Part shown: piece after piece, positions 1 through 8,015 of the stretch | How the letters are laid out: each line of letters starts with the position of its first letter | How positions within the stretch are numbered: the first letter of the stretch is position 1 | Assembly: GCF_030412965.1 (NCBI RefSeq) | Contig: NZ_JAUHJQ010000001.1 | Span: 1,018,060 to 1,082,059 of the forward strand | Direction of reading: 5' to 3' | DNA: 64,000 bases | Source of the DNA: Nocardioides oceani | Lineage (GTDB): Bacteria > Actinomycetota > Actinomycetes > Propionibacteriales > Nocardioidaceae | Made by a program: the position numbers and the translations under genes | Notes under the pieces: model-generated | What the model was told of the DNA's origin: nothing | Databases searched by the model: none | Seen by the model: only the letters and a program-made list of their open reading frames with translations

Positions 1-907
1 CCGGGGTCCCGGCGGCGTCGCCACCCTTCGGCGCGGCGGTCTGCATCGCGTGCCCGCCGAACTGGTTGCGCATCGCGGCGACCGCCTTCATGGCGGGGGA
101 GTCGTCCTGGCGCGAGACGAACCGGGCGTAGAGCGCGGCGGTGATCGCGGGCGTCGCGACGGCGTGCTCGATGCCCGCCTCGACGGTCCACCGGCCCTCG
201 CCGGAGTCCTCGGCGTACCCGCGGATCCCCTCGAGGCCGGGCTCCTGGTCCAGCGCGGCGACCAGGAGGTCGAGCAGCCAGGACCGGATCACGGTGCCCT
301 CGCGCCACGAGCGCATGACCTCGGTGACGTTGTCGACCATCTCGACCTTGTCGAGCAGCTCCCAGCCCTCGGCGTAGGACTGCATGATCGCGTACTCGAT
401 GCCGTTGTGGACCATCTTGGAGAAGTGGCCGGCGCCGACCTTCCCTGCGTGCACCGAGCCGAACTCGCCCTCGGGCTTGAGCGCGTCGAAGACCGGCTGG
501 GCCTTGGCCACGTCGTCGGCGTCGCCGCCGTACATCAGCGCGTAGCCGTTCTCCAGGCCCCAGACGCCGCCGGAGACACCGCAGTCGACGAATCCGATGC
601 CCTTGCCGGCGAGCAGCTCGGCGTGCGCGAGGTCGTCGGTCCAGCGGGAGTTGCCGCCGTCGATGACGAGGTCGCCCTCGCCGAGCAGCTCGCCGAGCGC
701 CGCGACGGTGGCGCGGGTCGGCTCGCCCGCGGGCACCATCACCCACACGACCTTGGGCGACGGCAGCTGGGCGACGAGGTCCTCGAGGGAGTCGGCGTCG
801 CTGACGTCGGGGTTCCGGTCGTAGCCGACGACGGTGTGGCCGGCGCGGCGCAGGCGCTCACGCATGTTGCCGCCCATCTTGCCGAGGCCGACGAGTCCGA
901 GCTCCAT
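1..907 (-). CDS. gnd: 6-phosphogluconate dehydrogenase (decarboxylating), GndA/YqeC type, partial at window edge
   Basis: Oxidises and decarboxylates 6-phosphogluconate to ribulose 5-phosphate in the oxidative pentose phosphate pathway (cytosol). The visible 302 residues begin with the NAD(P)-binding glycine motif GLVGLGKMGGNM. They also carry the substrate/catalytic segments DCGVSGGVWG and HFSKMVHNGIEY, whose Lys and Asn are the catalytic residues of the family. The start is the ATG at 905-907, preceded by AGGAGG. The protein resembles the short (about 300 aa) class, so only the last few residues should lie off the left edge. It follows dnaN in the same direction, the gnd-after-dnaN order known from Streptomyces-type actinobacteria. 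Function is secure; cofactor preference (NAD or NADP) cannot be read here. Confidence 0.93.
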   Translation of the reverse strand, partial: MELGLVGLGKMGGNMRERLRRAGHTVVGYDRNPDVSDADSLEDLVAQLPSPKVVWVMVPAGEPTRATVAALGELLGEGDLVIDGGNSRWTDDLAHAELLAGKGIGFVDCGVSGGVWGLENGYALMYGGDADDVAKAQPVFDALKPEGEFGSVHAGKVGAGHFSKMVHNGIEYAIMQSYAEGWELLDKVEMVDNVTEVMRSWREGTVIRSWLLDLLVAALDQEPGLEGIRGYAEDSGEGRWTVEAGIEHAVATPAITAALYARFVSRQDDSPAMKAVAAMRNQFGGHAMQTAAPKGGDAAGTP

Positions 908-970
908 CTGCTTCCTCCTGTGAGGGCTGTGTCAGGGGTGGTCAGGCAGTACGCCGGACGGTACCCACCC

Positions 971-2134
971 TCAGGACAGGAGACGCCGCGGCATCAGCAG
1001 GTAGCGGAACCCGGGCTCGGCCGCGTCGGCCGGGGCGTCCCCGCCCTCAGCGTCCCGGACCGAGCCGCTGATCACGACCGGCTTGGAGGCCTGGGTGAAG
1101 GCCAGCTCGACGACCGGCTGGTCGATCGCGGTCAGCCCGTCGAGGAGGAACTGCGGGTTGAAGCCCGTGGTGATGTCGTCGCCGTCGATGCGCGCCTCGA
1201 TCGACTCCGAGGCCTGCGCCTCGTCGCCGGAGCCGGCGTCGAGGGTGAGCACCCCGTCGCTGAAGGCCAGCTGGACCGCGGTGTTCCGCTCGGCCACGAG
1301 CGCTACGCGCTTGACCGACTCGACCAGCGCGGCCTTGTCGACCCGCGCCACGGTGAGGTGCTCGTTGGGGAACAGGCTGCGGACCTTGGGGAACTCCCCG
1401 TCCAGCAGCCGCGTCGTGGTGCGTCGTACGCCGCCGGGCGCGTTGCCCTCGAAGCCGATGATGCCCTCGCCGCTCCCGGTGGCCGCCAGCGCGATGGTGA
1501 CCTCGCTGCCGGCGGTGAGCGACTTGGCGGTGTCGCCGAGCACCTTCGCCGGGACCAGCGCCGCGGCGCTCTCGTCGGGGGTGCGCGGGTCCCACTCGAG
1601 CTCGCGCTGGGAGAGCCGGAAGCGGTCGGTGGCCAGCAGCGAGATGGTCGAGCCGTCGATCTCGATCCGGACGCCGGTCAGCACCGGGAGCATGTCGTCG
1701 CGGCCCGCGGCGGTGACCGCCTGGGAGACCGCGTGCGCGAACTCGTCGCTGCGCACCGTCCCGGTCGCCGCCGGCATCTCGGGCAGGGACGGGTAGTCCT
1801 CGACCGGCATCGTCTGGAGGCTGAACCGGGCCGAGCCGCAGGTCAGCGAGACGCGGGCGCCCTCGAGGGTCATCTCGACCGGCTTGCTCGGCAGGCTGCG
1901 GCAGATGTCGGAGAGCAGCCGGCCGCTGACCAGCGCCCGTCCTTCGTCGGCCACGTCGGCGCTCAGCGTCGCGCGGGCGGAGGTCTCGTAGTCGAAGGTG
2001 GACAGGACCAGGCCGTCGTCGCTCGCGTCGATGAGCAGACCGGCGAGCACGGGCACGCTCGGTCGGACCGGGAGGCTGCGGGCAGCCCAGGCGACGGCAT
2101 CCGCGAGCACGTCGCGGTCGACGCGGAACTTCAC
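971..2134 (-). CDS. dnaN: DNA polymerase III beta subunit (sliding clamp)
   Basis: The 387-residue ring-forming clamp tethers the replicative polymerase to DNA. The start is GTG at 2132-2134, reading MKFRVDRDVLADAVAW, with AAGGA just upstream (CTGAAGGACC). The open frame continues further upstream, but only this start gives the family's usual N-terminus and length. Typical clamp segments are visible: RPSVPVLAGLL near the N-terminus, the LTGVRIEIDG domain junction, and the C-terminal PGFRYLLMPRRL tail, where most clamps end in a MP(V/M)R(L) motif. It is transcribed in the same direction as dnaA, but an unrelated divergent gene pair (ohr/ohrR) and a DnaA-box-containing gap separate the two. Certain. 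Confidence 0.97.
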   Translation of the reverse strand: MKFRVDRDVLADAVAWAARSLPVRPSVPVLAGLLIDASDDGLVLSTFDYETSARATLSADVADEGRALVSGRLLSDICRSLPSKPVEMTLEGARVSLTCGSARFSLQTMPVEDYPSLPEMPAATGTVRSDEFAHAVSQAVTAAGRDDMLPVLTGVRIEIDGSTISLLATDRFRLSQRELEWDPRTPDESAAALVPAKVLGDTAKSLTAGSEVTIALAATGSGEGIIGFEGNAPGGVRRTTTRLLDGEFPKVRSLFPNEHLTVARVDKAALVESVKRVALVAERNTAVQLAFSDGVLTLDAGSGDEAQASESIEARIDGDDITTGFNPQFLLDGLTAIDQPVVELAFTQASKPVVISGSVRDAEGGDAPADAAEPGFRYLLMPRRLLS

Positions 2135-2616
2135 GATGTGGTCCTTCAGGTCGGGGGCGAGGTCGGGTCGGGCGGGATGCGAATCCTGCCATGCGGGCTG
2201 CGGGCGCGGGAGGTTCGGTGTGGTTTGCCCGTCGGCCGTGCTGTGGAGGCCGGGTCGCGTGCTCGGTCCTCGCTCGGAGGCCGGTGGTCGGTCGTCCCCA
2301 GGGAGGGGCGTGGGGAGACGTTCTCGGAGGATCGGGATGTCTGGAGGTAGGGAGGAGTCATAGGTTCGGTGGAATCTGTGGACAAACCTCGTTTCTGCAG
2401 GTCGTGCGGTGCACTCGGGACTCACAGGGGCTGTGGAACGACGACGGACGGCCGGGCTCCTGGTGTGGAGCCCGACCGTCCGTGGGTGGTCGGAGCACAG
2501 GCTCTCCCCAGATCCTCCCCGTGTAGTTCGCTCTCGCGGACCGGGCTGGTCCACAGCCGGAACGACGAGGCCCTGTCATCCCCTCCTGTGGAGGAGGCCT
2601 GTTGAGAACCAGGCCG
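2135..2616. other. Candidate oriC: gene-free region with DnaA boxes between dnaN and ohr
   Basis: This 482-bp gap upstream of dnaN has no convincing gene. It contains a perfect actinobacterial DnaA box (TGTGGACAA, 2377-2385, complement TTGTCCACA) and a one-mismatch box (TGGTCCACA, 2547-2555). Weaker boxes with the TGTGGA core are at 2242, 2432, 2464 and 2587. The least GC-rich stretch is around 2355-2400, next to the perfect box, and is the best unwinding-element candidate. In Streptomyces and mycobacteria oriC lies between dnaA and dnaN; this is the DnaA-box-bearing part of that interval. Calling it the origin is inference from position and boxes. Confidence 0.6.
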
Positions 2617-3033
2617 TCAGGCGACGGTGAGGGTGACCTCGACGTTGCCGCGGGTGGCGTTGGAGTAGGGGCACACCTGGTGCGCCTGCTCGACGAGCTC
2701 GCGCGCGCGGTCCGGCTCGACCTGCGGCAGCGTGACCTCCAGCTGCACCGCGAGCCCGAAGCCGCCGGCGTCGTTCGAGCCGATCGAGACGTCGGCGACG
2801 ACCTCGGAGTCGGTGGTGTCGGCGCCCGCCTTGCCGGCGACGAGCTTGAGCGCGGAGTGGAAGCACGCGGCGTACCCCGCGGCGAACAGCTGCTCGGGGT
2901 TGGTCGCGCCGCCCGGGCCGCCCATCTCGGCGGGGGTGCGGACGTCGGTGTCGATGAGCCCGTCGGTGGACTGGACGTGGCCGTTGCGGCCGTCCCCGGT
3001 CGCGGCGGCGCTGGCGGTGTAGAGGATCTTCAT
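2617..3033 (-). CDS. ohr: Organic hydroperoxide resistance protein, Ohr/OsmC family
   Basis: Thiol-dependent peroxidase that reduces organic hydroperoxides, here 138 residues, the normal Ohr length. It shows both conserved cysteines: the peroxidatic one in AACFHS (about residue 56) and the resolving one in QVCPYSNATRGN (about 121). The N-terminus MKILYTASAAATGDGRNG is typical. The ATG at 3031-3033 sits 7 nt after a TACGTT -10 element, so the mRNA is probably leaderless; longer upstream reading in this frame crosses the divergent ohrR gene and is rejected. It is divergent from an OhrR-type MarR repressor that should control it. Its place between dnaA and dnaN is unusual. Confidence 0.93.
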   Translation of the reverse strand: MKILYTASAAATGDGRNGHVQSTDGLIDTDVRTPAEMGGPGGATNPEQLFAAGYAACFHSALKLVAGKAGADTTDSEVVADVSIGSNDAGGFGLAVQLEVTLPQVEPDRARELVEQAHQVCPYSNATRGNVEVTLTVA

Positions 3034-3040
3034 GTGCACC

Positions 3041-3069
3041 AACGTATTGCGCGCAATTGAATGGTGCAA
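3041..3069 (-). promoter_or_regulatory. ohr promoter with overlapping OhrR-type operator
   Basis: On the minus strand TTGCAC (3064-3069) and TACGTT (3041-3046) are separated by exactly 17 bp. The perfect 12-bp palindrome ATTGCGCGCAAT (3046-3057) fills the spacer and touches the -10. A MarR-family dimer bound here would block RNA polymerase. The transcript would start at or next to the ATG at 3033. Assignment to OhrR is inference from adjacency. Confidence 0.65.
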
Positions 3070-3087
3070 GGGTCTACGCTGGCCGAC

Positions 3088-3537
3088 GTGAGCACCGGAC
3101 ACCCCCAGCTCGCGCTGGACGAGCAGCTCTGCTTCCCGCTGTACGCCGCGACGCGGGCCGTCACGCAGCGCTACGCCGAGCTCCTGGGTGACGTCGGACT
3201 GACCTATCCGCAGTACCTGGCGCTCCTGGCCCTCTGGGAGGCCGACGCGCCGGTCACCGTCGGGGGACTCGGCCGGCGGTTGCGGCTGGACTCCGGGACG
3301 CTGACGCCGCTGCTCAAGCGGCTGGAGTCCCAGGGCCACGTCTCGCGTCGGCGGGACCCCGAGGACGAGCGCCGCGTGCTGGTCGAGCCGACCGAGCAGG
3401 GCTGGGCGCTGCGCGAGCGGGTGGCGGACGTCCCCGGCCGGCTGCTGGACGGGATGGGCCTCTCGGTCGAGGACCTGCTGCGGCTGCGGCGCGACCTCGG
3501 CACCCTGCTCGACGGTCTCGACGCCTCCGCGGGCTGA
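3088..3537 (+). CDS. ohrR: OhrR, MarR-family organic-peroxide-sensing repressor
   Basis: Winged-helix repressor (149 residues from the GTG at 3088) expected to repress ohr until its reactive cysteine is oxidised. With this start the cysteine in LDEQLCFPLY is residue 15, the same place as the sensing Cys15 of B. subtilis OhrR. The sequence also shows the MarR recognition-helix/wing region (LRLDSGTLTPLLKRLESQG, then RRRDPEDERRV). An in-frame ATG at 3061 would lie in the operator/promoter. GTG 3088 is preceded by a TACGCT -10-like element (3075-3080) at leaderless spacing, so I prefer it. It runs convergently into dnaA with a 12-bp gap. Confidence 0.9.
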   Translation: MSTGHPQLALDEQLCFPLYAATRAVTQRYAELLGDVGLTYPQYLALLALWEADAPVTVGGLGRRLRLDSGTLTPLLKRLESQGHVSRRRDPEDERRVLVEPTEQGWALRERVADVPGRLLDGMGLSVEDLLRLRRDLGTLLDGLDASAG

Positions 3538-3549
3538 TCGACGGGGCGG

Positions 3550-5127
3550 TCAGCCCTGGCGCGCCTGCATCTTGACCCGGTTGGTCAGCTCGCTGACCTG
3601 GTTGAAGACCGCGCGGCGCTCGGCCAGGAGCTGGTTGATCTTCCGGTCGGCGTACATGACCGTCGTGTGGTCGCGGTTGCCGAACTGGGCCCCGATCTTC
3701 GGCAGCGAGAGGTCGGTCAGCTCGCGGCACAGGTACATCGCGATCTGGCGGGCCATGACCAGGTGCCGGCCACGGCTGGGGCCGGTGAGCTCGTCGATGG
3801 AGAGCCCGAAGTACGCCGCGGTCTGGGCGATGATCAGCCCGGCCGTGATCTCCGGCTCGCCGCCCTCGGGGATCAGGTCCTTGAGCACGATTTCGGCGAG
3901 GGTCATGTCGACCTCCTGCCGGTTGAGGTTCGCGAACGCCGTCACCCGGATCAGCGCGCCCTCGAGCTCGCGGATGTTGGTCTGGATCTTCGAGGCGATG
4001 AACTCCAGGACGTCCGGCGGCGCGGTCAACCGGTCCATGGCGGCCTTCTTGCGCAGGATCGCGATCCGGGTCTCGAGGTCGGGCGGCTGGACGTCGGTGA
4101 TCAGGCCCCACTCGAACCGGTTGCGCAGCCGGTCCTCGAGCGCCTCGAGGCGCTTGGGCGCACGGTCGGAGGTCAGCACGATCTGCTTGTTGGCGTTGTG
4201 GAGGGTGTTGAACGTGTGGAAGAACTCCTCCTGGGTCTGGGTCTTGCCCTCCAGGAACTGGATGTCGTCGATGAGGAGCACGTCCACGTCGCGGTAGCGC
4301 CGCTTGAACCGGTCCTGGCGGTCGTCGCGGATCGCGTTGATGAACTCGTTGGTGAACTCCTCGCTCGACACGTAGCGCACCTTGGCGCCGGTGTAGAGGC
4401 TGCGGACGTAGTGCCCGATCGCGTGGAGCAGGTGGGTCTTGCCCAGGCCGGAGTCCCCGTAGACCAGCAGCGGGTTGTAGGCCTTGCCCGGTGCCTCGGC
4501 GACCGCGACGGCCGCGGCGTGCGGGAAGCGGTTCGACGAGCCGATGACGAAGGTCTCGAAGGTGTACTTCGGGTTGAGCCGGGTCTCCAGCGCGGTCGGG
4601 CGGCCGGCATCGCCACCGCCGGGCGCGCCGCCCATCGCGGCGTGGCCGGGGAAGGCGTCGCCGAGGTAGCCGCCGTCGCCGTGGTGCGCGGCGGGTGCGC
4701 GGCCCGCGTCGGTGCCGCCGCCCACCAGCGGCGGATGACCGCCGGGACGGGGCAGCTGCTGGACGGGCGCCAGAGCGTCATGTCGGTTTGTCGACAAAGC
4801 GACGTCGGCCTCCGTCGGCTGCTCGGGCAGGGGGGCCACGTCGACCCGGTCACCCGGAGCGGGGTGGGCGTCGCGGTCCAGCGCCGGGTTGACGGTGACC
4901 GCGATCCGGATCTCGCGCCCGAACGCGACGGTCAGGGCGTCCTCGAGCTGGCCGCGCAGGCGGCCCTCGAGCTGCCCGCGGGTGAAGTCGTTGGGCACCG
5001 CCACGATGGCGGTGCTCTCGTGGAGCGTGACCGGCTCGCTGGCGGTCAGCCAGGCCCGCTGGTGGGGCTGGAGGTCGTCGACGACCTGCCGCCAGGCGGT
5101 CCCGAGGTCCGGCGTGCTCTGGTCCAC
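3550..5127 (-). CDS. dnaA: Chromosomal replication initiator protein DnaA
   Basis: AAA+ ATPase that binds DnaA boxes and opens oriC; 525 residues from the GTG at 5125-5127. Visible parts are the N-terminal domain I ([16 protein letters not shown]), a variable Gly/Ala/Pro-rich domain II, Walker A GDSGLGKT (about residue 223), and Walker [11 protein letters not shown]. Further on are an RFEWGL box and the C-terminal DnaA signature [16 protein letters not shown] (about 480-490). The start is supported by the [16 protein letters not shown]-terminus and by purine-rich sequence (AAGGAGAAGGGG) upstream. One copy of the palindrome TTTGTCGACAAA lies inside the domain II coding region at 4787-4798. Confidence 0.98.
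   Translation of the reverse strand: MDQSTPDLGTAWRQVVDDLQPHQRAWLTASEPVTLHESTAIVAVPNDFTRGQLEGRLRGQLEDALTVAFGREIRIAVTVNPALDRDAHPAPGDRVDVAPLPEQPTEADVALSTNRHDALAPVQQLPRPGGHPPLVGGGTDAGRAPAAHHGDGGYLGDAFPGHAAMGGAPGGGDAGRPTALETRLNPKYTFETFVIGSSNRFPHAAAVAVAEAPGKAYNPLLVYGDSGLGKTHLLHAIGHYVRSLYTGAKVRYVSSEEFTNEFINAIRDDRQDRFKRRYRDVDVLLIDDIQFLEGKTQTQEEFFHTFNTLHNANKQIVLTSDRAPKRLEALEDRLRNRFEWGLITDVQPPDLETRIAILRKKAAMDRLTAPPDVLEFIASKIQTNIRELEGALIRVTAFANLNRQEVDMTLAEIVLKDLIPEGGEPEITAGLIIAQTAAYFGLSIDELTGPSRGRHLVMARQIAMYLCRELTDLSLPKIGAQFGNRDHTTVMYADRKINQLLAERRAVFNQVSELTNRVKMQARQG
4787..4798. repeat. Palindrome TTTGTCGACAAA, copy A (inside dnaA)
   Basis: Perfect 12-bp palindrome within the sequence coding for the variable domain II of DnaA (codons for LSTN). 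It is identical to copies at 10946 (after parB) and 46932 (upstream of dnaB). The AT-rich arms contrast sharply with the surrounding GC-rich codons. Binding protein unknown. Confidence 0.7.
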
Positions 5128-5351
5128 GGTGGGTGTCCCCTTCTCCTTGCGCTCACGAAGTTCCACAGCTTTGTCCACAGGTTGTGAACGCGACCCGCTC
5201 GCTGTGGAGGAGTCTGGCCGAGAGCCGGGGCCCGAGGAGGCGAAATCACTGTTTTCGCAGGTCAAACGCCTGTTGAGAAAGCGGGTGACCGGGATCACGG
5301 CTCGCTTCCCGTGGTGCTGCGGAGCGCCCGGCGGGGAAACTCGACCGACCG

Positions 5352-5381
5352 AACGTAACCCCCACCTCGCGCCAGCAGCAA
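5352..5381 (-). promoter_or_regulatory. Candidate dnaA promoter
   Basis: On the minus strand TTGCTG (5376-5381) and TACGTT (5352-5357) are 18 bp apart. Transcription would start near 5345, giving a dnaA leader of roughly 215 nt that includes the DnaA boxes at 5159-5211. The -35 is a partial match only. Confidence 0.4.
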
Positions 5382-5442
5382 GACGTCATCCACAGGCCCG
5401 TACGCTGGTCCCGGCGGGTGGTCCGCGAGGGCCTCCGCCGGT

Positions 5443-5472
5443 TTGACCCTGGGAAAGCGCAGCGCGTACCGT
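5443..5472 (+). promoter_or_regulatory. Candidate rpmH operon promoter
   Basis: TTGACC (5443-5448) and TACCGT (5467-5472) are separated by 18 bp, a good match to the housekeeping sigma consensus. It would produce a leader of about 150 nt before rpmH. Confidence 0.5.
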
Positions 5473-5627
5473 TGGCCGGTCCCCGGCGTCGACCGGTGCC
5501 GCACGTCCACGGGAGCCATCCGGCCTCGCGTGGGTGGGCGGTGCCAGCCGAAAGGTGTCACGGACCGTGACCGCACCGCCGATCCGCCGGGGTTGATGCC
5601 CCTGAACCACCACCGAAGGAAGAGCCC

Positions 5628-5765
5628 GTGAGCAAGCGTACGTACCAGCCGAACAACCGTCGCCGCCACAAGGTGCACGGTTTCCGCCTGCGCATGCGCA
5701 CCCGTGCCGGCCGCGCCATCCTCTCCTCGCGTCGCCGCAAGGGCCGCAAGAGCCTGGCCGTCTGA
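5628..5765 (+). CDS. rpmH: 50S ribosomal protein L34
   Basis: A 45-residue highly basic ribosomal protein, starting [18 protein letters not shown] after the GTG and ending [11 protein letters not shown], the canonical L34 sequence. The GTG at 5628 follows GAAGGA. It is the first gene of the conserved rpmH-rnpA-yidD-yidC-jag-rsmG run. Certain despite the small size. Confidence 0.98.
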   Translation: MSKRTYQPNNRRRHKVHGFRLRMRTRAGRAILSSRRRKGRKSLAV

Positions 5766-5802
5766 CGGCCAGCGCCGCGCCGCCGCCCAGCTCGACCCCG
5801 CT

Positions 5803-6162
5803 GTGCTCCCGCCGGCCCATCGGCTGGTCGACGCGGACTCGTTCCGCGCCGCCACCCGTGCCGGGGAGCGAGCGGGGTCGCGCACGCTGGTGGTCCACCT
5901 GTGGACCCCCGGTGACGGCGATCGCCCACCACGGGTGGGGTTCGTCGTGAGCAAGGCGGTCGGCGACGCCGTCACCCGCAATCGTGTGAAGCGCCGTCTG
6001 CGACACCTCGCCCGGGAGCACGTCTCGTCGCTTCCGGGCTCTGCTGTGCTCGTGGTGCGGGCGCTGCCCGCCGCTGCCGAGGCGTCGTACGGCGCCCTGG
6101 GCGAGGACCTCGCCCGCGGACTGGCGCGCGTGCGTGACCGCCGCGTGTCGGTGCCGTCGTGA
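5803..6162 (+). CDS. rnpA: Ribonuclease P protein component
   Basis: Basic protein subunit of RNase P that helps the RNA subunit mature tRNA 5' ends; 119 residues from the GTG at 5803. It begins [20 protein letters not shown] after the initiator, the usual RnpA N-terminus, and carries the RNR signature [17 protein letters not shown]. In-frame upstream sequence could be read but would overlap rpmH and match nothing in the family. No clear Shine-Dalgarno is seen, so translation may be coupled to rpmH. Its stop overlaps the start of yidD (GTGA). Confidence 0.95.
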   Translation: MLPPAHRLVDADSFRAATRAGERAGSRTLVVHLWTPGDGDRPPRVGFVVSKAVGDAVTRNRVKRRLRHLAREHVSSLPGSAVLVVRALPAAAEASYGALGEDLARGLARVRDRRVSVPS

Positions 6163-6410
6163 GGCTCGTGCTCATCGCGCTGCTGCGCGCCTACCGGGCC
6201 GTCATCAGCCCGCTCTACGGCCAGGTGTGTCGCTACCACCCCTCGTGCTCGGCGTACGCGCTCGAGGCGGTGACCGAGCACGGCAGCCTGCGGGGCAGCT
6301 GGCTCGCGGTGCGCCGGCTCGGCCGGTGCCACCCGTGGGCCGCGGGCGGCTACGACCCCGTTCCCTCCCGCGCCCCAGCGGGATCTTCCTCTTCGACGCA
6401 AGGAGCCTGA
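6159..6410 (+). CDS. yidD: Membrane protein insertion efficiency factor YidD
   Basis: Small (83 aa) accessory factor for membrane protein insertion. It shows the family pattern of an amphipathic N-terminus followed by [15 protein letters not shown], then [24 protein letters not shown], with the invariant cysteines and the RCHPW/GGYDPVP box. The GTG start overlaps the rnpA stop by 4 bp; yidC follows after 3 bp, so the three are translationally linked. Confidence 0.95.
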   Translation: MRLVLIALLRAYRAVISPLYGQVCRYHPSCSAYALEAVTEHGSLRGSWLAVRRLGRCHPWAAGGYDPVPSRAPAGSSSSTQGA

Positions 6411-6413
6411 CCC

Positions 6414-7412
6414 GTGGGTTTTCTGGGCGACATCGGCAACTTCATCATGACGCCGCTGTACTACGTGATCTCGGTGATCCTGGTCGGGTTCCACAACGTG
6501 CTGGGGTCGTTCCTCGACCCTGATGGCGGCCTCGCGTGGGTGCTGTCCATCGTGGGGCTGACCCTCGTCATCCGCGCGGCCCTGATCCCGCTGTTCGTCA
6601 AGCAGATCAAGTCCAGCCGGAACATGCAGCTGATCCAGCCCAAGGTCAAGGAGCTGCAGAAGAAGTACGGCCACGACCGGGAGCGTCTCGCGCAGGAGAC
6701 GATGAAGCTCTACAAGGACTCGGGCACCAACCCGTTCGCGTCCTGCCTGCCGATCCTGCTCCAGATGCCGATCTTCTTCGCGCTGTTCCGCCTGATCGAC
6801 CAGGCCGCGAAGAACAAGACCCACGGGATCCTGACCGACGAGCGGGCCCGCAGCTTCGGCGAGGCCGAGCTGTTCGGGAAGATCCCGATCTCCGACACCT
6901 TCCTCAACGCCAACGGGCACGTCGGCGTGATGGTCCTGGCGGCCTTCCTGGTCGTGGCGATGACGGCGACGACGTTCCTCACCCAGCGCCAGCTGATGAG
7001 CAAGAACATGCCGGCCGACGCGCTGAGCGGCCCCTACGCGCAGCAGCAGAAGATGCTGCTCTACGTGCTTCCCGTCGTCTTCGCCGTCGGCGGCATCGCG
7101 TTCCCCATCGGTGTCCTCTTCTACTGGACCACCTCGAACCTGTGGACGATGGGCCAGCAGTTCTACGTCATCCGCAACAACCCCGCCCCCGGCACGCCGG
7201 CCTTCACGGCCAAGGAGGAGCGGGACCGTGCCAAGGCGGTCCGCAAGGGTGGTGCCGCGGTCGCGGAGGTGGCGGAGGCGGCCCCGGAGCCGACGACGGA
7301 GCGCCGCCCCGCTGCGCGGCAGCAGCCGAAGAAGCAGACCCGAGAGCAACGCAGGTCCTCCGGTGGGCAGCGCCCCGCGCGAGGCAAGACCGAAGGTGGG
7401 AAGCAGAAGTGA
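6414..7412 (+). CDS. yidC: Membrane protein insertase YidC
   Basis: Inserts and folds membrane proteins, alone or with SecYEG; 332 residues. It has the Gram-positive layout without a large periplasmic domain: an N-terminal helix (LYYVISVILVGFHNVLGSFL), a hydrophobic segment with the conserved groove arginine (VLSIVGLTLVIRAALIPLF), then the cytoplasmic coiled-coil loop (KSSRNMQLIQPKVKELQKKY). Next come a FASCLPILLQMPIFFALF helix, further membrane segments, and a very basic C-terminal tail (KKQTREQRRSSGGQRPARGK) expected to touch the ribosome. The start is GTG 6414. The stop overlaps the jag start. Confidence 0.97.
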   Translation: MGFLGDIGNFIMTPLYYVISVILVGFHNVLGSFLDPDGGLAWVLSIVGLTLVIRAALIPLFVKQIKSSRNMQLIQPKVKELQKKYGHDRERLAQETMKLYKDSGTNPFASCLPILLQMPIFFALFRLIDQAAKNKTHGILTDERARSFGEAELFGKIPISDTFLNANGHVGVMVLAAFLVVAMTATTFLTQRQLMSKNMPADALSGPYAQQQKMLLYVLPVVFAVGGIAFPIGVLFYWTTSNLWTMGQQFYVIRNNPAPGTPAFTAKEERDRAKAVRKGGAAVAEVAEAAPEPTTERRPAARQQPKKQTREQRRSSGGQRPARGKTEGGKQK

Positions 7413-7999
7413 GCCACGAGACGACCGAGACCGCCGAGACGACGGAGCCGGCCGAGCTGGACGACGCGACCGAGGCCGGCGAGGACGGGCGCCCGGCCGA
7501 CGCGCCTGCGGCCGAGGGTGACTCCCCCGGTCGCCCCTCGCGCGTGGAGCAGCTCGAGGCCGAGGGCGACATCGCTGCGGACTACCTCGAGGAGCTGCTG
7601 GACATCGCGGACCTCGACGGCGACCTGGACATGGACGTCGAGGGCGACCGAGCCGCGGTCTCGATCGTGGGCGCCGAGCTGGCCCAGCTCGTCGGCCGCG
7701 ACGGCGAGGTGCTCGACGCGCTGCAGGAGCTGACCCGGCTGGCGGTCTACCGCGAGACCGGCGAGCGGTCGCGTCTGATGCTGGACATCTCCGGCTTCCG
7801 GGCCCAGAAGCGCGAGCAGCTCGTCGCGCTGGCGGCGGACACGGTGGCGCGCGTCAAGGAGACGGGAGCGCCCGTCTCGCTCGACCCGATGTCCCCCTTC
7901 GAGCGCAAGGTCGTCCACGACGCCGTCGCCGCGGCCGGGCTCGTCTCGGAGTCCGAGGGCGTGGAGCCGCGCCGCCACGTCGTCGTCCTCCCGGAGTGA
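7409..7999 (+). CDS. jag: Jag/KhpB-like single-stranded nucleic acid-binding protein (KH + R3H)
   Basis: RNA-binding protein found next to yidC in most Gram-positive bacteria; 196 residues. An acidic, low-complexity N-terminus (1-55) precedes a KH-like domain (VSIVGAELAQLVGRDGEVLDALQ, about 88-110). An R3H-type segment follows (SGFRAQKREQLVALA, then PMSPFERKVVHDAVA). The GTG at 7409 overlaps the yidC stop. The oligoribonuclease-like Jag N domain of Firmicutes is absent, as usual in actinobacteria. Confidence 0.9.
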   Translation: MSHETTETAETTEPAELDDATEAGEDGRPADAPAAEGDSPGRPSRVEQLEAEGDIAADYLEELLDIADLDGDLDMDVEGDRAAVSIVGAELAQLVGRDGEVLDALQELTRLAVYRETGERSRLMLDISGFRAQKREQLVALAADTVARVKETGAPVSLDPMSPFERKVVHDAVAAAGLVSESEGVEPRRHVVVLPE

Positions 8000-8015
8000 G
8001 CCGGGTCGTTCGCCG

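Larger units (their letters stand above)
5128..5627. other. dnaA-rpmH divergent intergenic region with DnaA boxes
   Basis: This 500-bp gap has no gene. It holds a perfect DnaA box TTGTCCACA (5171-5179), with AGTTCCACA at 5159-5167 and TGTGGAGGA at 5203-5211 nearby, and TCATCCACA (5386-5394), one mismatch from TTATCCACA. Oppositely oriented promoters for dnaA and rpmH are recognisable (listed separately). The boxes near dnaA are placed for autoregulation by DnaA and could form part of a two-part origin with 2135-2616. Confidence 0.6.

Noticed and set aside
50..2350. Long plus-strand open frame opposite gnd and dnaN
   Set aside because: GC-rich codon bias leaves few stops in the antisense frame; the translation is low-complexity Arg/Ala/Gly/Val/Asp with no family, while dnaN and gnd are certain on the other strand.
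3061..3087. Upstream ATG as ohrR start
   Set aside because: It lies next to the operator and would displace the sensing Cys from position 15; GTG 3088 fits leaderless -10 spacing.
4787..4798. LexA/SOS box for TTTGTCGACAAA
   Set aside because: Actinobacterial LexA boxes are TCGAAC-N4-GTTCGA type; this motif does not match and the neighbouring genes are not SOS genes.
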